From Thermoleophilia bacterium (GTDB lineage: Bacteria > Actinomycetota > Thermoleophilia > RBG-16-64-13), in assembly GCA_016929985.1 (NCBI GenBank), contig JAFGIH010000756.1, positions 1 to 6,361 of the forward strand: a stretch of 6,361 nucleotides of DNA, in the 5' to 3' direction. The notes below the pieces were generated by a model, which saw only the letters and a list, made by a program, of their open reading frames with translations, made no database searches and was not told where the DNA came from. The position numbers were made by a program, and so were the translations under genes. How positions within the stretch are numbered: the first letter of the stretch is position 1; each line of letters begins with the position of its first letter. Of this stretch, positions 1-5,852 are shown piece after piece.

Positions 1-1256
1 GAGAGTCTCAGGATGTTGCGCATCGCCGGGTTGGCCTCTACGAGGGTCGCCTTGCGCCCCCAGTTGCTGCGGAACACTCCGAGGCTGAGCGCGTCGGACA
101 TGGTCATGAAGTGGCGCCTGGTCTCGTCGAGAGCGGCCTCGCGTGCTTTCTGCGCGGCTCTGCTGCGGGCGATGAGGATCACCCCATCCTTGCCCGCCAA
201 AGAGATGGGAGTGGCGGCGAGCAGCACGTCGACCGGACTGCCGTCTTTGGCCTTCAGCCGGGCTTCGATATCGAGGGGCTGCAGTTGTGTGCCCGGCGCC
301 GCGGCGCCGGCCGCCTCCAGAGTCGTCACATAGCCGAGCGCCTGCCGGTCTTCGGCTTGATCGTTCATGAACAGTTGAGGAGTTGATATGTTGGTCAGCT
401 CTTCCGGCCTGTAGCCGAGCATGTCTTGCAGCGGCTTGTTCGAATAGGCCGCCTTGCCGTCCAAGGTCATCACTATTCCCTCGGTAGCCGCCGCGACCAG
501 CGCTTGGTACTTCTCGTGCGACTCCTTGAGACCTTGCTCCGCGAGGGCTCTCCGCTCCTCGATTTTCATGCTCTGGCGAGCGGCATAGAAGAGGAGTAAC
601 GCCATGGCCACGATGATGGCGAGGGAGATATATGACAAGTTGCGCTGCGCGCGGGCGATGGCGGCATTGACATCCTCAACGTATATTCCGGTGCCGATCA
701 CCCATTGCCACGGCTCGAACAACTCCACGTAGGACAGCTTGGGAACGATGCGGTTGGGGTCGTCTTTCCACTGCCAATAGTAGTCGACAAACCCGGAACC
801 ACTCTCCCGGACGGCATCGACAAACGAGACGAAAAGCGTCTTGCCCCTCTGGTCTTCGTAGGTGGTGAGGTCTTGACCGTTGAGCTCGGGCAGGTACGGA
901 TGCATGACCATGGTGGGGTGCATGTCGGTGATCCAGAAATAGTCCTTGCCCTCGTCGCCGTACCGGAGGAGCTCGATCCGAGCGGCCGCCTCTGCTTGGG
1001 CCTGCTCGCGGCTCATGTTGCCCGCGGTCTCTTCAGCGTAGTACTCGTTCAGAACGCTGACGGCAGCTCTAGTGAGTTCCTGGGTGGTCTCTTTCTTGCC
1101 CTGCAACAACTCGCGCTCGAAGGAAGGGATGAGGATCAGGAACGTGGTCAGGATGAACAGGATGATGGCTATGAGCGCCGGTAGCACGACGCGGAGAACG
1201 AAGCGCGACCATCTGGACGAGGTCAGCTTGTCGAAGATGCCCCTGCTGGTGTCCAA
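1..1256 (-). CDS. Membrane sensor with Cache and PAS domains (C-terminus beyond window; probable signal-transduction kinase or similar)
   Basis: About 418 residues are visible and the reading frame is open to the left edge, so the output domain (histidine kinase, GGDEF or other) is not seen. A short cytoplasmic N-terminus is followed by a membrane helix (about 20-43), an extracytoplasmic domain (about 50-200), a second helix (about 206-226), a linker with charged helical sequence, one PAS domain (about 240-355, with TEGIVMTLDG and NKPLQDMLGYRPEEL) and the start of a probable second PAS (from about 375, with ALSLGVFRSN and EANPAM). The extracytoplasmic part has the single-Cache signature: DYFWITDMHPTMVMHP, then PELNGQDL, KLSYVELFEPW and WVIGTGIYVEDV. 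Cache domains of this type commonly bind small carboxylates, which suits the neighbouring acetate transporters, but the ligand here is inferred. The TTG start is chosen because a Shine-Dalgarno stretch lies 4 bp upstream. The first in-frame ATG (residue 81) would delete the first helix. It follows the PHP gene by 10 bp, suggesting co-transcription. Confidence 0.85.
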   Translation of the reverse strand, partial: MDTSRGIFDKLTSSRWSRFVLRVVLPALIAIILFILTTFLILIPSFERELLQGKKETTQELTRAAVSVLNEYYAEETAGNMSREQAQAEAAARIELLRYGDEGKDYFWITDMHPTMVMHPYLPELNGQDLTTYEDQRGKTLFVSFVDAVRESGSGFVDYYWQWKDDPNRIVPKLSYVELFEPWQWVIGTGIYVEDVNAAIARAQRNLSYISLAIIVAMALLLFYAARQSMKIEERRALAEQGLKESHEKYQALVAAATEGIVMTLDGKAAYSNKPLQDMLGYRPEELTNISTPQLFMNDQAEDRQALGYVTTLEAAGAAAPGTQLQPLDIEARLKAKDGSPVDVLLAATPISLAGKDGVILIARSRAAQKAREAALDETRRHFMTMSDALSLGVFRSNWGRKATLVEANPAMRNILRL

Positions 1257-1260
1257 TGTA

Positions 1261-1267
1261 CCCCCTT
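1261..1267 (-). promoter_or_regulatory. Ribosome binding site deciding the TTG start of the Cache/PAS sensor
   Basis: On the minus strand the sequence AAGGGGG overlaps the last base of the PHP stop codon (TGA) and is followed by four bases and then TTG. No ATG or GTG start lies in frame near it. The overlap of the upstream stop with this site suggests the two genes are translated in close sequence from one mRNA. Confidence 0.6.
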
Positions 1268-2058
1268 CACGACAGAGAATCGAACGTGACCAAAGCGCCG
1301 GCAGACACAGCCTGCCATGCTCTGAGTGCATCCAGAAAACGGTTCCAGTGTACCAGGGGCATGTCCACTCCGGGGCTGCCTCCGTCGGAGTGATGCAGGC
1401 CGTGAAAGTCGCTGCCGGCGATTGTCAGCAGTCCCCGGCTCTCAGCAACCTGCAGGAGCCGGGCCTGGACCTCCTGTGAGTACTGCTTGTGAAAGGCCTC
1501 GATACCGTCAAGTCCTTGAGGGTGGAGCCACTCGAGGATCTCCTCCAGACGACCGATGTGCGGCAGGCCCGCCAGCGGGTGAGCGAGAAACACCAGGCCC
1601 CCGGCCTCATGCAGAAGGCAGATCACCTCGGCGGTGTCAGGAGGGCGGTGAGGTGACGAGTCTCCCTCCTGAGGGACGCAGGTGCGGTCGGACGAAGCAA
1701 CCCGGCCACGGCGCGCCCGAAGCCTGTCCACCCAATGACGGGTGGAGGCGCGCCAAGGTTGTTGTATCGTCCGGAGCGCTTGGAGCAGGGGTTCATTCTG
1801 CGGATCGAAGCCGTAGCCGAGGAGGTGCAAGGGACCGGCAGACGAGCGGGAGTCGATCTCGACGCCGGCTATGGAGTTCAGCCCGCGTTTGGCAAGGGCC
1901 GCGTCGAACTGCTCCAGTCCTGCGACTGTGTTGTGATCGGTGAGGGCACCCCAAAGCGCGCCGGTGGCCGCTATCGAATGGGCGACGTACGCGGGGGAAT
2001 GATCCCCGTCGCTCATGGACGAGTGACAGTGCAAGTCGACCCTGATTGTGTCGGTCAC
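1267..2058 (-). CDS. PHP-domain metal-dependent phosphoesterase
   Basis: A complete 263-residue cytoplasmic protein of the PHP superfamily (polymerase and histidinol phosphatase), closest in layout to the YciV/TrpH/RNase AM group that hydrolyses nucleotide 3',5'-bisphosphates or short RNA 5' ends. The metal-ligand motifs are all present: H10-x-H12 with D17 (LHCHSSMSDG), D41-H42 (TDHNT), E67 (GVEIDS), H78, H160 (FLAHPL), H190 (GIEAFH) and D217-x-H219 (GSDFHG). An active trinuclear metal site is therefore expected. The middle segment (about 95-145), which in that group normally carries a GRPHIA-like motif, is shorter and does not match, so the substrate is uncertain. The GTG start is supported by an in-frame TAG at 2100-2098 with no ATG between, and a weak GGGGA element lies just upstream. 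It is the first gene of a probable operon with the Cache/PAS sensor 10 bp downstream; no functional link between them is obvious. Confidence 0.9.
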   Translation of the reverse strand: MTDTIRVDLHCHSSMSDGDHSPAYVAHSIAATGALWGALTDHNTVAGLEQFDAALAKRGLNSIAGVEIDSRSSAGPLHLLGYGFDPQNEPLLQALRTIQQPWRASTRHWVDRLRARRGRVASSDRTCVPQEGDSSPHRPPDTAEVICLLHEAGGLVFLAHPLAGLPHIGRLEEILEWLHPQGLDGIEAFHKQYSQEVQARLLQVAESRGLLTIAGSDFHGLHHSDGGSPGVDMPLVHWNRFLDALRAWQAVSAGALVTFDSLS

Positions 2059-2096
2059 CGGGATCCCCAGCGTGGACGAACAGAACGCGCCGCCAT
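2055..2096 (-). other. Possible 13-codon leader ORF overlapping the PHP gene start
   Basis: On the minus strand an ATG at 2096 opens a 13-codon frame (MAARSVRPRWGSR) whose TGA stop overlaps the GTG start of the PHP gene in the form GTGA. Such an overlap is the usual geometry of translational coupling. There is no clear Shine-Dalgarno before its ATG, and short frames of this size arise by chance, so this is a tentative call. Confidence 0.15.
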
Positions 2097-2120
2097 TCTA
2101 CAAGAAATGTTGGAGGTCGG

Positions 2121-2150
2121 TGGACAAGTCATCCTGGTCGCTAGTATAGT
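2121..2150 (+). promoter_or_regulatory. Sigma70-type promoter of the acetate transporter gene
   Basis: A -35 box TGGACA (2121-2126, 5 of 6 to TTGACA) and a -10 box TATAGT (2145-2150, 5 of 6 to TATAAT) are separated by 18 bp. Transcription would begin near 2157 and leave a leader of about 78 nt. The same spot read on the minus strand contains TATACT (2148-2143), which might serve the divergent PHP gene, but no matching -35 is seen for that direction. Confidence 0.55.
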
Positions 2151-2154
2151 CTCT

Positions 2155-2171
2155 GCCGGTTTTTTCCCGGC
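2155..2171 (+). promoter_or_regulatory. Small hairpin at the start of the transporter leader
   Basis: GCCGG (2155-2159) and CCGGC (2167-2171) can pair around a seven-base T-rich loop. It sits at the predicted transcription start, so part of it may not be transcribed. It is too short to call a riboswitch, and the rest of the 2172-2223 leader shows nothing I recognise. Confidence 0.2.
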
Positions 2172-2223
2172 GGGGGCGTGTGCGGCCCACTCAGTCGGAT
2201 CTTGTTCTCCATCTCATACCTAC

Positions 2224-2230
2224 AGGAAGG
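2224..2230 (+). promoter_or_regulatory. Ribosome binding site fixing the transporter start
   Basis: AGGAAGG lies 4 bp before ATG 2235 and 10 bp before ATG 2241. This excludes the upstream GTG at 2178, which would add 19 residues without any well-spaced site. Start 2235 is preferred; 2241 would remove only two residues. Confidence 0.65.
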
Positions 2231-2234
2231 AAAG

Positions 2235-3296
2235 ATGCACATGGCCAATTCGATTACGTCGAGCGAGACAGTCACCAAGCTGCTCGACACCAACGCCAAT
2301 CCGGCGCCGTTGGGTCTGATGGGGTTCGGTCTGACGACCATCCTCCTCAACATCCACAACGCCGGCTTCTACGATCTCAACGCGATGATCCTGGCTATGG
2401 GCATCTTCTATGGCGGTGTGGCCCAGATCGTGGCGGGGATCATGGAGTGGAAGAAGAACAACACCTTCGGTACCCTCGCCTTCACTTCCTACGGTCTGTT
2501 CTGGCTGACTCTGGCCGGCATCTGGCTGATACCGGCGATATTCCCCAATACCGCCCTAGCCGGCAGTCCGAGCGAGACCGCCCTTGCATGGTACTTCGTC
2601 TTCTGGGGCGTATTCACCGGATACATGTTCATCGGCACTCTGAAGCTGAACCGCGCCCTGCAGGTAGTCTTCGGGCTTCTCACCATCCTGTTCTTCTTGC
2701 TGGCCATCCGCGACTTCGGGGGCGGCGCCATCTGGGGCAAGATCGCCGGTTGGGAGGGCATCGTCACTGGAGTGTCCGCTGTGTACGCGGCGTGTGCTCA
2801 GATCATCAACGAGGTTTACCGGCGCGTGGTCCTGCCGCTCGGCCCCATAAGCCAGTTGCCCAAGGCCTTCGTGGCCGATCATGGTGAAGAGATCGCGTCT
2901 ATGTGGCTGCAGGATCTGAAAGTGAGTGCACAGACACCTTCGTACGGTTCTGTGTCCGACCAGGAGCTCGTGAATGCGAGCGAATTCGCCCTCGATCAGG
3001 TGAACCAGTACTTCAGCGGATCTCCGTCTGAGGCCAACATCGGCGAGTTCTTTTACAATCTGGGTGCCACGCGGGCTGCGCAGGGTCTTCCGCTCCCTGA
3101 GCTGATAGGGGCCACCCTGTTGCTCAAGCGCGAGATCTGGGTGTCGGCCCGCACTCACGGAGTCTGGGAATCGGCCATGGATCTACAGCGGGCGATCGAC
3201 CTCAGCCGCGAGCTCGGCCGGTTCTTCGACAGAGCTGTGTACTATCTGACTCTTGGATATACGGGTGGCCCGATGCGGCTGAAGGACGCTTTCTAG
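2235..3296 (+). CDS. satP: AceTr/SatP-family acetate transporter fused to a C-terminal RsbRD_N-like sensory domain
   Basis: A 353-residue inner-membrane protein. Residues about 20-204 form a complete transporter of the GPR1/FUN34/YaaH (AceTr) family, which imports acetate and, in E. coli, succinate, with protons. The family signature [11 protein letters not shown] is at 22-32, followed by [28 protein letters not shown] (52-68), GNTF-type loop [13 protein letters not shown] (75-87) and FWLTL. Six hydrophobic helices can be drawn, ending at LNEQF-like [14 protein letters not shown] (190-203), where E. coli SatP (188 residues) stops. Here about 150 further residues follow, soluble and helical: [11 protein letters not shown] (216-226), [12 protein letters not shown] (234-245), [20 protein letters not shown] (270-289) and [11 protein letters not shown] (295-305). 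This pattern resembles the RsbRD_N sensory domain of stressosome RsbR proteins and some histidine kinases. As the SatP C-terminus is cytoplasmic, the domain should face the cytoplasm. It has its own promoter and terminator and is monocistronic. The transporter call is strong; the domain name is by pattern recall. The symbol satP is used for the transporter part only. Confidence 0.9.
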   Translation: MHMANSITSSETVTKLLDTNANPAPLGLMGFGLTTILLNIHNAGFYDLNAMILAMGIFYGGVAQIVAGIMEWKKNNTFGTLAFTSYGLFWLTLAGIWLIPAIFPNTALAGSPSETALAWYFVFWGVFTGYMFIGTLKLNRALQVVFGLLTILFFLLAIRDFGGGAIWGKIAGWEGIVTGVSAVYAACAQIINEVYRRVVLPLGPISQLPKAFVADHGEEIASMWLQDLKVSAQTPSYGSVSDQELVNASEFALDQVNQYFSGSPSEANIGEFFYNLGATRAAQGLPLPELIGATLLLKREIWVSARTHGVWESAMDLQRAIDLSRELGRFFDRAVYYLTLGYTGGPMRLKDAF

Positions 3297-3350
3297 AAGG
3301 CGGCCGATGATCCCGGGATAGACTCTAGGCCCCGGGTGCCATGAAACAGA

Positions 3351-3394
3351 AGCGCCGCCGGATGCACGATTGCATCCGGCGGCGCTTTCTTGTT
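3351..3394. terminator. Bidirectional intrinsic terminator between the convergent transporter genes
   Basis: A perfect 15-bp GC-rich stem (3351-3365 with 3372-3386) encloses a six-base loop, ACGATT. On the plus strand it is followed by TTCTTGTT, and on the minus strand by TCTGTTTC. It lies 54 bp after the stop of the SatP fusion and 25 bp after the stop of the symporter gene, so it can end both transcripts. A weaker CCCGGG pair (3312-3317 with 3331-3336) lies just before it. Confidence 0.85.
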
Positions 3395-3411
3395 GAAGCA
3401 GTCGAGGGTGC

Positions 3412-5343
3412 CTAGGCTTTCGCGTGCTCCTCGATCATGTCCGGCTTGGTGAACTTCGACACCAGATAGATGGCGAGGAAGCTTGCCGGGATCGATATGA
3501 TGCCGGGGTTCTTGAGGGGGATGGGCGCGTCGGCCGCTTTGAGACCATAGAGTTCCCAGGCGGTGGGCGAGAACAAGATGATACCCACCGAGAGGATGAT
3601 ACCCACGAGGATCGATGCCACCATGCCCTTGGATGTCGTGCGCTTCCAGAACAGCATCATGATGATGCAGGGGAGGTTGGCCGAGGCGGCGACTGCGAAC
3701 GCGAGGCCGACCAGGAAAGAGACATTGATGCCCTGGAAAGCGATGCCGAGAAGAATGGCTATGGCGCCGACCACGAAGGCCGCGATACGTCCGGCCATGA
3801 CCTTCTGCTTGTCATTCTTGATCAGGCCGCCGAAGCGATCCATGAGATCGTGGGCCACGGCTCCGGAAGCGGCGATGATGAGGCCGCTGACCGTTCCGAG
3901 CACCGTCGCGAAAGCGATGGCGGAGATCATGGCGAACAGGAACGTCCCGAAGGAGTCGGCGAGCAGCGGCGCCGACATGTTGTTGTCGGTTACGTTGATT
4001 GTGGCGCTGCTCATAGCGCCAAGGCCCAGGAACAGTGTGAGGATGTAGAAGAACCCGATGGCGGCGATGGCCACCACCGTGGACTTGCGTGCCGCCCGCT
4101 GGCTGGGCACGGTGTAGTACCTGATGAGGATGTGCGGGAGAGATGCGGTGCCGAGGAAAAGGGCGATCATGAGGGAGACGAAGTCGACCCTGTCCACCCA
4201 CGAGCCCTCGATCTTGAACATCTGCCCCGGTCTGACCACGGTATCGCCGGGTACCGCGATGGAGTAGTAGACGGTGACGCTGTCGTCACCATCCGTGAAG
4301 GCCATCGATTTCCACAGGTTTACAGTGGTCTCCTCATCGCCGATCAGGGCAAGGAACTTGAACGGGTTGACCGGACCGGTCTCGACGTCCATCTCTCCGG
4401 CGATGGTGCTCAGGTGCCCTATCTGCCTGAGTTGGTTGTCCTTGGACTCGGGGGCGCCGTTGATGTACTTGGTTCCATCGGCTGCGGTGACGACCTGTTG
4501 GGTCTCGTTGAGGGTAAGCCCTTCTTTACCCGACTCGACTTCCCACCACGTAGCCACGCCGTTCTTCTCCAGCTTGACGAACGTGATGGTCTTGTCTCTG
4601 ACCTGCTGATCACGTTGGGCGAGGACCTTGTAAGAGCTATCGGTGGGGGCGATCGTACCGCCGGTGTCCGTTGCCGTGATGGTCTTGTAGTGATAGAAGG
4701 GGACCCGGCCTCCCTGGTCGGGCTCGGTGGAGAAGCCTCGGACGCACAGCGCCACCACGATCACCAAGGCGAAGATGATGAGCAGCGAGCCCTTGATGAA
4801 CTGCACGTAGGTGGTCGAGGTCATGCCGGCTGTGGCGACAATGGTGATCACGATGGCGCCGACCACTACCACCCCGACCCAGTGTGGGAAGCCCAACAGT
4901 GGCTCGATGAGTACGCCGGCGCCCACCATCTGCGGTATGAGATAGAAGACCGAGACGACCAGGGTGGCGATAGCGGCCAGGAGCTTGACACTGCGCCTGT
5001 TGAACTTCGCATCGAGGGCGTCGGTGAACGTATAGCGTCCCAGGCGCCTCATGGGCTCGGCCACGACGAAGAGGGCCACTACCCAGCCGGCCAGATAGCC
5101 GATGGAATACAGGAAGCCGTCATACCCATAGACGGCGATCATGCCGCAGATACCGAGGAAGGATGCCGCCGACAGGTAGTCGCCGGCGAAGGCGATGCCG
5201 TTCACTCCCCAATGGATGCGCCCGCCGGCGGCATAGTAGCCACTGGCGGAACGAGAACGGCGGGCCGAGTAGAAGGAGACGAACAGTACCAGCGCGACGA
5301 TTACTACGAAGATGATGACGGCTAGGCTCTTGACTTCTCCCAT
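3412..5343 (-). CDS. actP: ActP-like cation/acetate symporter (SSF family) with a large extra loop
   Basis: A 643-residue membrane protein of the sodium:solute symporter family, acetate (ActP) branch, importing acetate and related short carboxylates with a cation. It follows E. coli ActP closely through SGYYAAGG (34-41), GIAFAGDYLSAASFLGI (49-65), GYDGFLYSIGYLAGW (73-87), LGRYTFTDAL (101-110), LIPQMVGAG (135-143), LGTASLPHILIRYYTV (397-412), ARKS (418-421), FFYILT (431-436), AFATVLGTVSGL (477-488), VAHDL (496-500) and FLVGLAFAVAAS (543-554). About 13 membrane helices are expected. Unlike E. coli ActP (549 residues), it carries roughly 180 hydrophilic residues (about 205-386) between the sixth and seventh helices, where E. 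coli has about 40. By SSF topology this loop is extracytoplasmic. ATG 5343 is chosen because GAGGGGAAGG (5359-5350) lies 6 bp upstream; the GTG at 5361 would overlap the preceding gene and lacks such a site. It follows the DUF485 gene by 1 bp, the classical yjcH-actP order. Confidence 0.93.
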   Translation of the reverse strand: MGEVKSLAVIIFVVIVALVLFVSFYSARRSRSASGYYAAGGRIHWGVNGIAFAGDYLSAASFLGICGMIAVYGYDGFLYSIGYLAGWVVALFVVAEPMRRLGRYTFTDALDAKFNRRSVKLLAAIATLVVSVFYLIPQMVGAGVLIEPLLGFPHWVGVVVVGAIVITIVATAGMTSTTYVQFIKGSLLIIFALVIVVALCVRGFSTEPDQGGRVPFYHYKTITATDTGGTIAPTDSSYKVLAQRDQQVRDKTITFVKLEKNGVATWWEVESGKEGLTLNETQQVVTAADGTKYINGAPESKDNQLRQIGHLSTIAGEMDVETGPVNPFKFLALIGDEETTVNLWKSMAFTDGDDSVTVYYSIAVPGDTVVRPGQMFKIEGSWVDRVDFVSLMIALFLGTASLPHILIRYYTVPSQRAARKSTVVAIAAIGFFYILTLFLGLGAMSSATINVTDNNMSAPLLADSFGTFLFAMISAIAFATVLGTVSGLIIAASGAVAHDLMDRFGGLIKNDKQKVMAGRIAAFVVGAIAILLGIAFQGINVSFLVGLAFAVAASANLPCIIMMLFWKRTTSKGMVASILVGIILSVGIILFSPTAWELYGLKAADAPIPLKNPGIISIPASFLAIYLVSKFTKPDMIEEHAKA

Positions 5344-5344
5344 G

Positions 5345-5629
5345 TCAGGCCTTCCCCTCACCCTCGAACGATTTCTCGTGGCGCGTGCATGCCCAGTTAT
5401 AGGCGATGGCCAACAAGAACGCTACGACGATCAGGGCGAATCCAAAGACGATGGCCAGGTTGAGGCCGTACACGACGATGACGCCCATGGTCTTGGGTGA
5501 TGCGACGTTGATGACGATGAAGGCGATGTAGAGCGCGCCGTATACCGCCAACATGATCAAGCCAAGGCGTCGCTTGAATGCAGCCGCCTCGTCGACCCCG
5601 TGTACTTCTGCTGCGGGTTCGTGGAGCAT
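5345..5629 (-). CDS. yjcH: DUF485 (YjcH-like) small membrane protein, partner of ActP
   Basis: A 94-residue protein with two membrane helices (about 22-44 and 55-78), a charged N-terminus containing FKRRLGLIM and a hydrophilic C-terminal tail. The pattern (RRL-x-LIM, two long helices, the second beginning YGLNLAIVFGFALIVVAFLLA, then a charged tail) is that of DUF485 proteins. These are routinely encoded directly before ActP-type symporters and are thought to be a small subunit or accessory; the biochemical role is not established. The ATG at 5629 has GGAGGGGA 6 bp upstream. Its TGA is separated by a single base from the actP ATG, and its last codons contain the actP ribosome binding site, so the two are surely co-transcribed and probably translationally coupled. 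Its length is typical of the family. Confidence 0.88.
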   Translation of the reverse strand: MLHEPAAEVHGVDEAAAFKRRLGLIMLAVYGALYIAFIVINVASPKTMGVIVVYGLNLAIVFGFALIVVAFLLAIAYNWACTRHEKSFEGEGKA

Positions 5630-5706
5630 CAGTGGTCCCCTCCGTGCCTTTAGTGGTCGTTACCGGCCGCGCGCACCGATTCCGCTCCCGCGAGCGGTTT
5701 CACGGT

Positions 5707-5735
5707 ATTTTGGGTGTTCGAGCCGCTTGTGTCAA
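5707..5735 (-). promoter_or_regulatory. Promoter of the yjcH-actP operon
   Basis: On the minus strand a perfect -35 box TTGACA (5735-5730) is followed by a 17-bp spacer and CAAAAT (5712-5707), 4 of 6 to TATAAT. Transcription would start near 5700, leaving a 70-nt leader. The leader begins with a small hairpin, CCGCTC/GAGCGG (5697-5692 with 5687-5682) around a 4-base loop. The weak -10 with a perfect -35 would fit a promoter helped by an activator. Confidence 0.5.
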
Positions 5736-5746
5736 GCACGTTGCGT

Positions 5747-5771
5747 TATCGGTTTCACGCTGGGTATCGGT
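5747..5771 (-). repeat. Direct heptamer repeats upstream of the yjcH-actP promoter
   Basis: Two copies of ACCGATA on the minus strand (5771-5765 and 5753-5747) have an 18-bp start-to-start spacing, and the nearer copy ends 11 bp before the -35 box. That is a plausible activator position on one or nearby faces of the helix. A related ACCGAT in the opposite orientation lies in the leader near 5676. Seven-base repeats can be chance, so this is a candidate operator only. Confidence 0.25.
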
Positions 5772-5783
5772 GAGTGCATCGTT

Positions 5784-5817
5784 ACGTACTTCACAGAGCC
5801 ACTCGACGGAGGTACGT
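5784..5817. repeat. Spaced inverted repeat ACGTAC / GTACGT in the divergent control region
   Basis: ACGTAC (5784-5789) and GTACGT (5812-5817) are complementary arms separated by 22 bp, between the yjcH promoter and the start of the DUF4388 gene. It could be a regulator site shared by both directions. The arms are short and each contains the palindrome GTAC, which raises the chance of coincidence. Confidence 0.2.
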
Positions 5818-5839
5818 GCCTTGCGGGCAATAGATGAGC

Positions 5840-5845
5840 TACAAT
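5840..5845 (+). promoter_or_regulatory. -10 box giving a probable leaderless transcript for the DUF4388 gene
   Basis: TACAAT (5 of 6 to TATAAT) ends 7 bp before the A of ATG 5853, the distance normally seen between a -10 box and the transcription start. No Shine-Dalgarno is present in the 15 bases before the ATG, and an in-frame TGA at 5835-5837 excludes a longer protein. No convincing -35 box is seen at 16-18 bp. Confidence 0.45.
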
Positions 5846-5852
5846 CTCCCTC

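Noticed and set aside
705..1184. Plus-strand open frame of 159 codons opposite the sensor
   Set aside because: The minus strand here encodes an unmistakable Cache domain; the plus-strand translation is an antisense shadow.
1326..1943. Plus-strand open frame opposite the PHP gene
   Set aside because: Low-complexity R/G/P-rich translation with no domain; the minus strand has all PHP metal motifs in order.
2178..2234. Longer GTG start for the SatP fusion
   Set aside because: It would add 19 residues not seen in SatP proteins, lacks a spaced Shine-Dalgarno, and would bury the strong AGGAAGG site at 2224-2230 inside the gene.
1735..2319. Plus-strand frame spanning the PHP start and running into the transporter gene
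   Set aside because: It overlaps both a motif-complete PHP gene and the start of the acetate transporter, and its translation has no family features.
3312..3336. CCCGGG pair as a separate terminator or operator
   Set aside because: CCCGGG is self-complementary, the loop is long and no T-run follows; the adjacent 15-bp stem explains termination.
3424..5325. A 633-codon open frame on the plus strand opposite the actP gene
   Set aside because: It is very rich in D, E, G and H, has no recognisable domain, and mirrors the codon structure of the clear SSF symporter on the other strand. It is an antisense shadow of a GC-rich gene.
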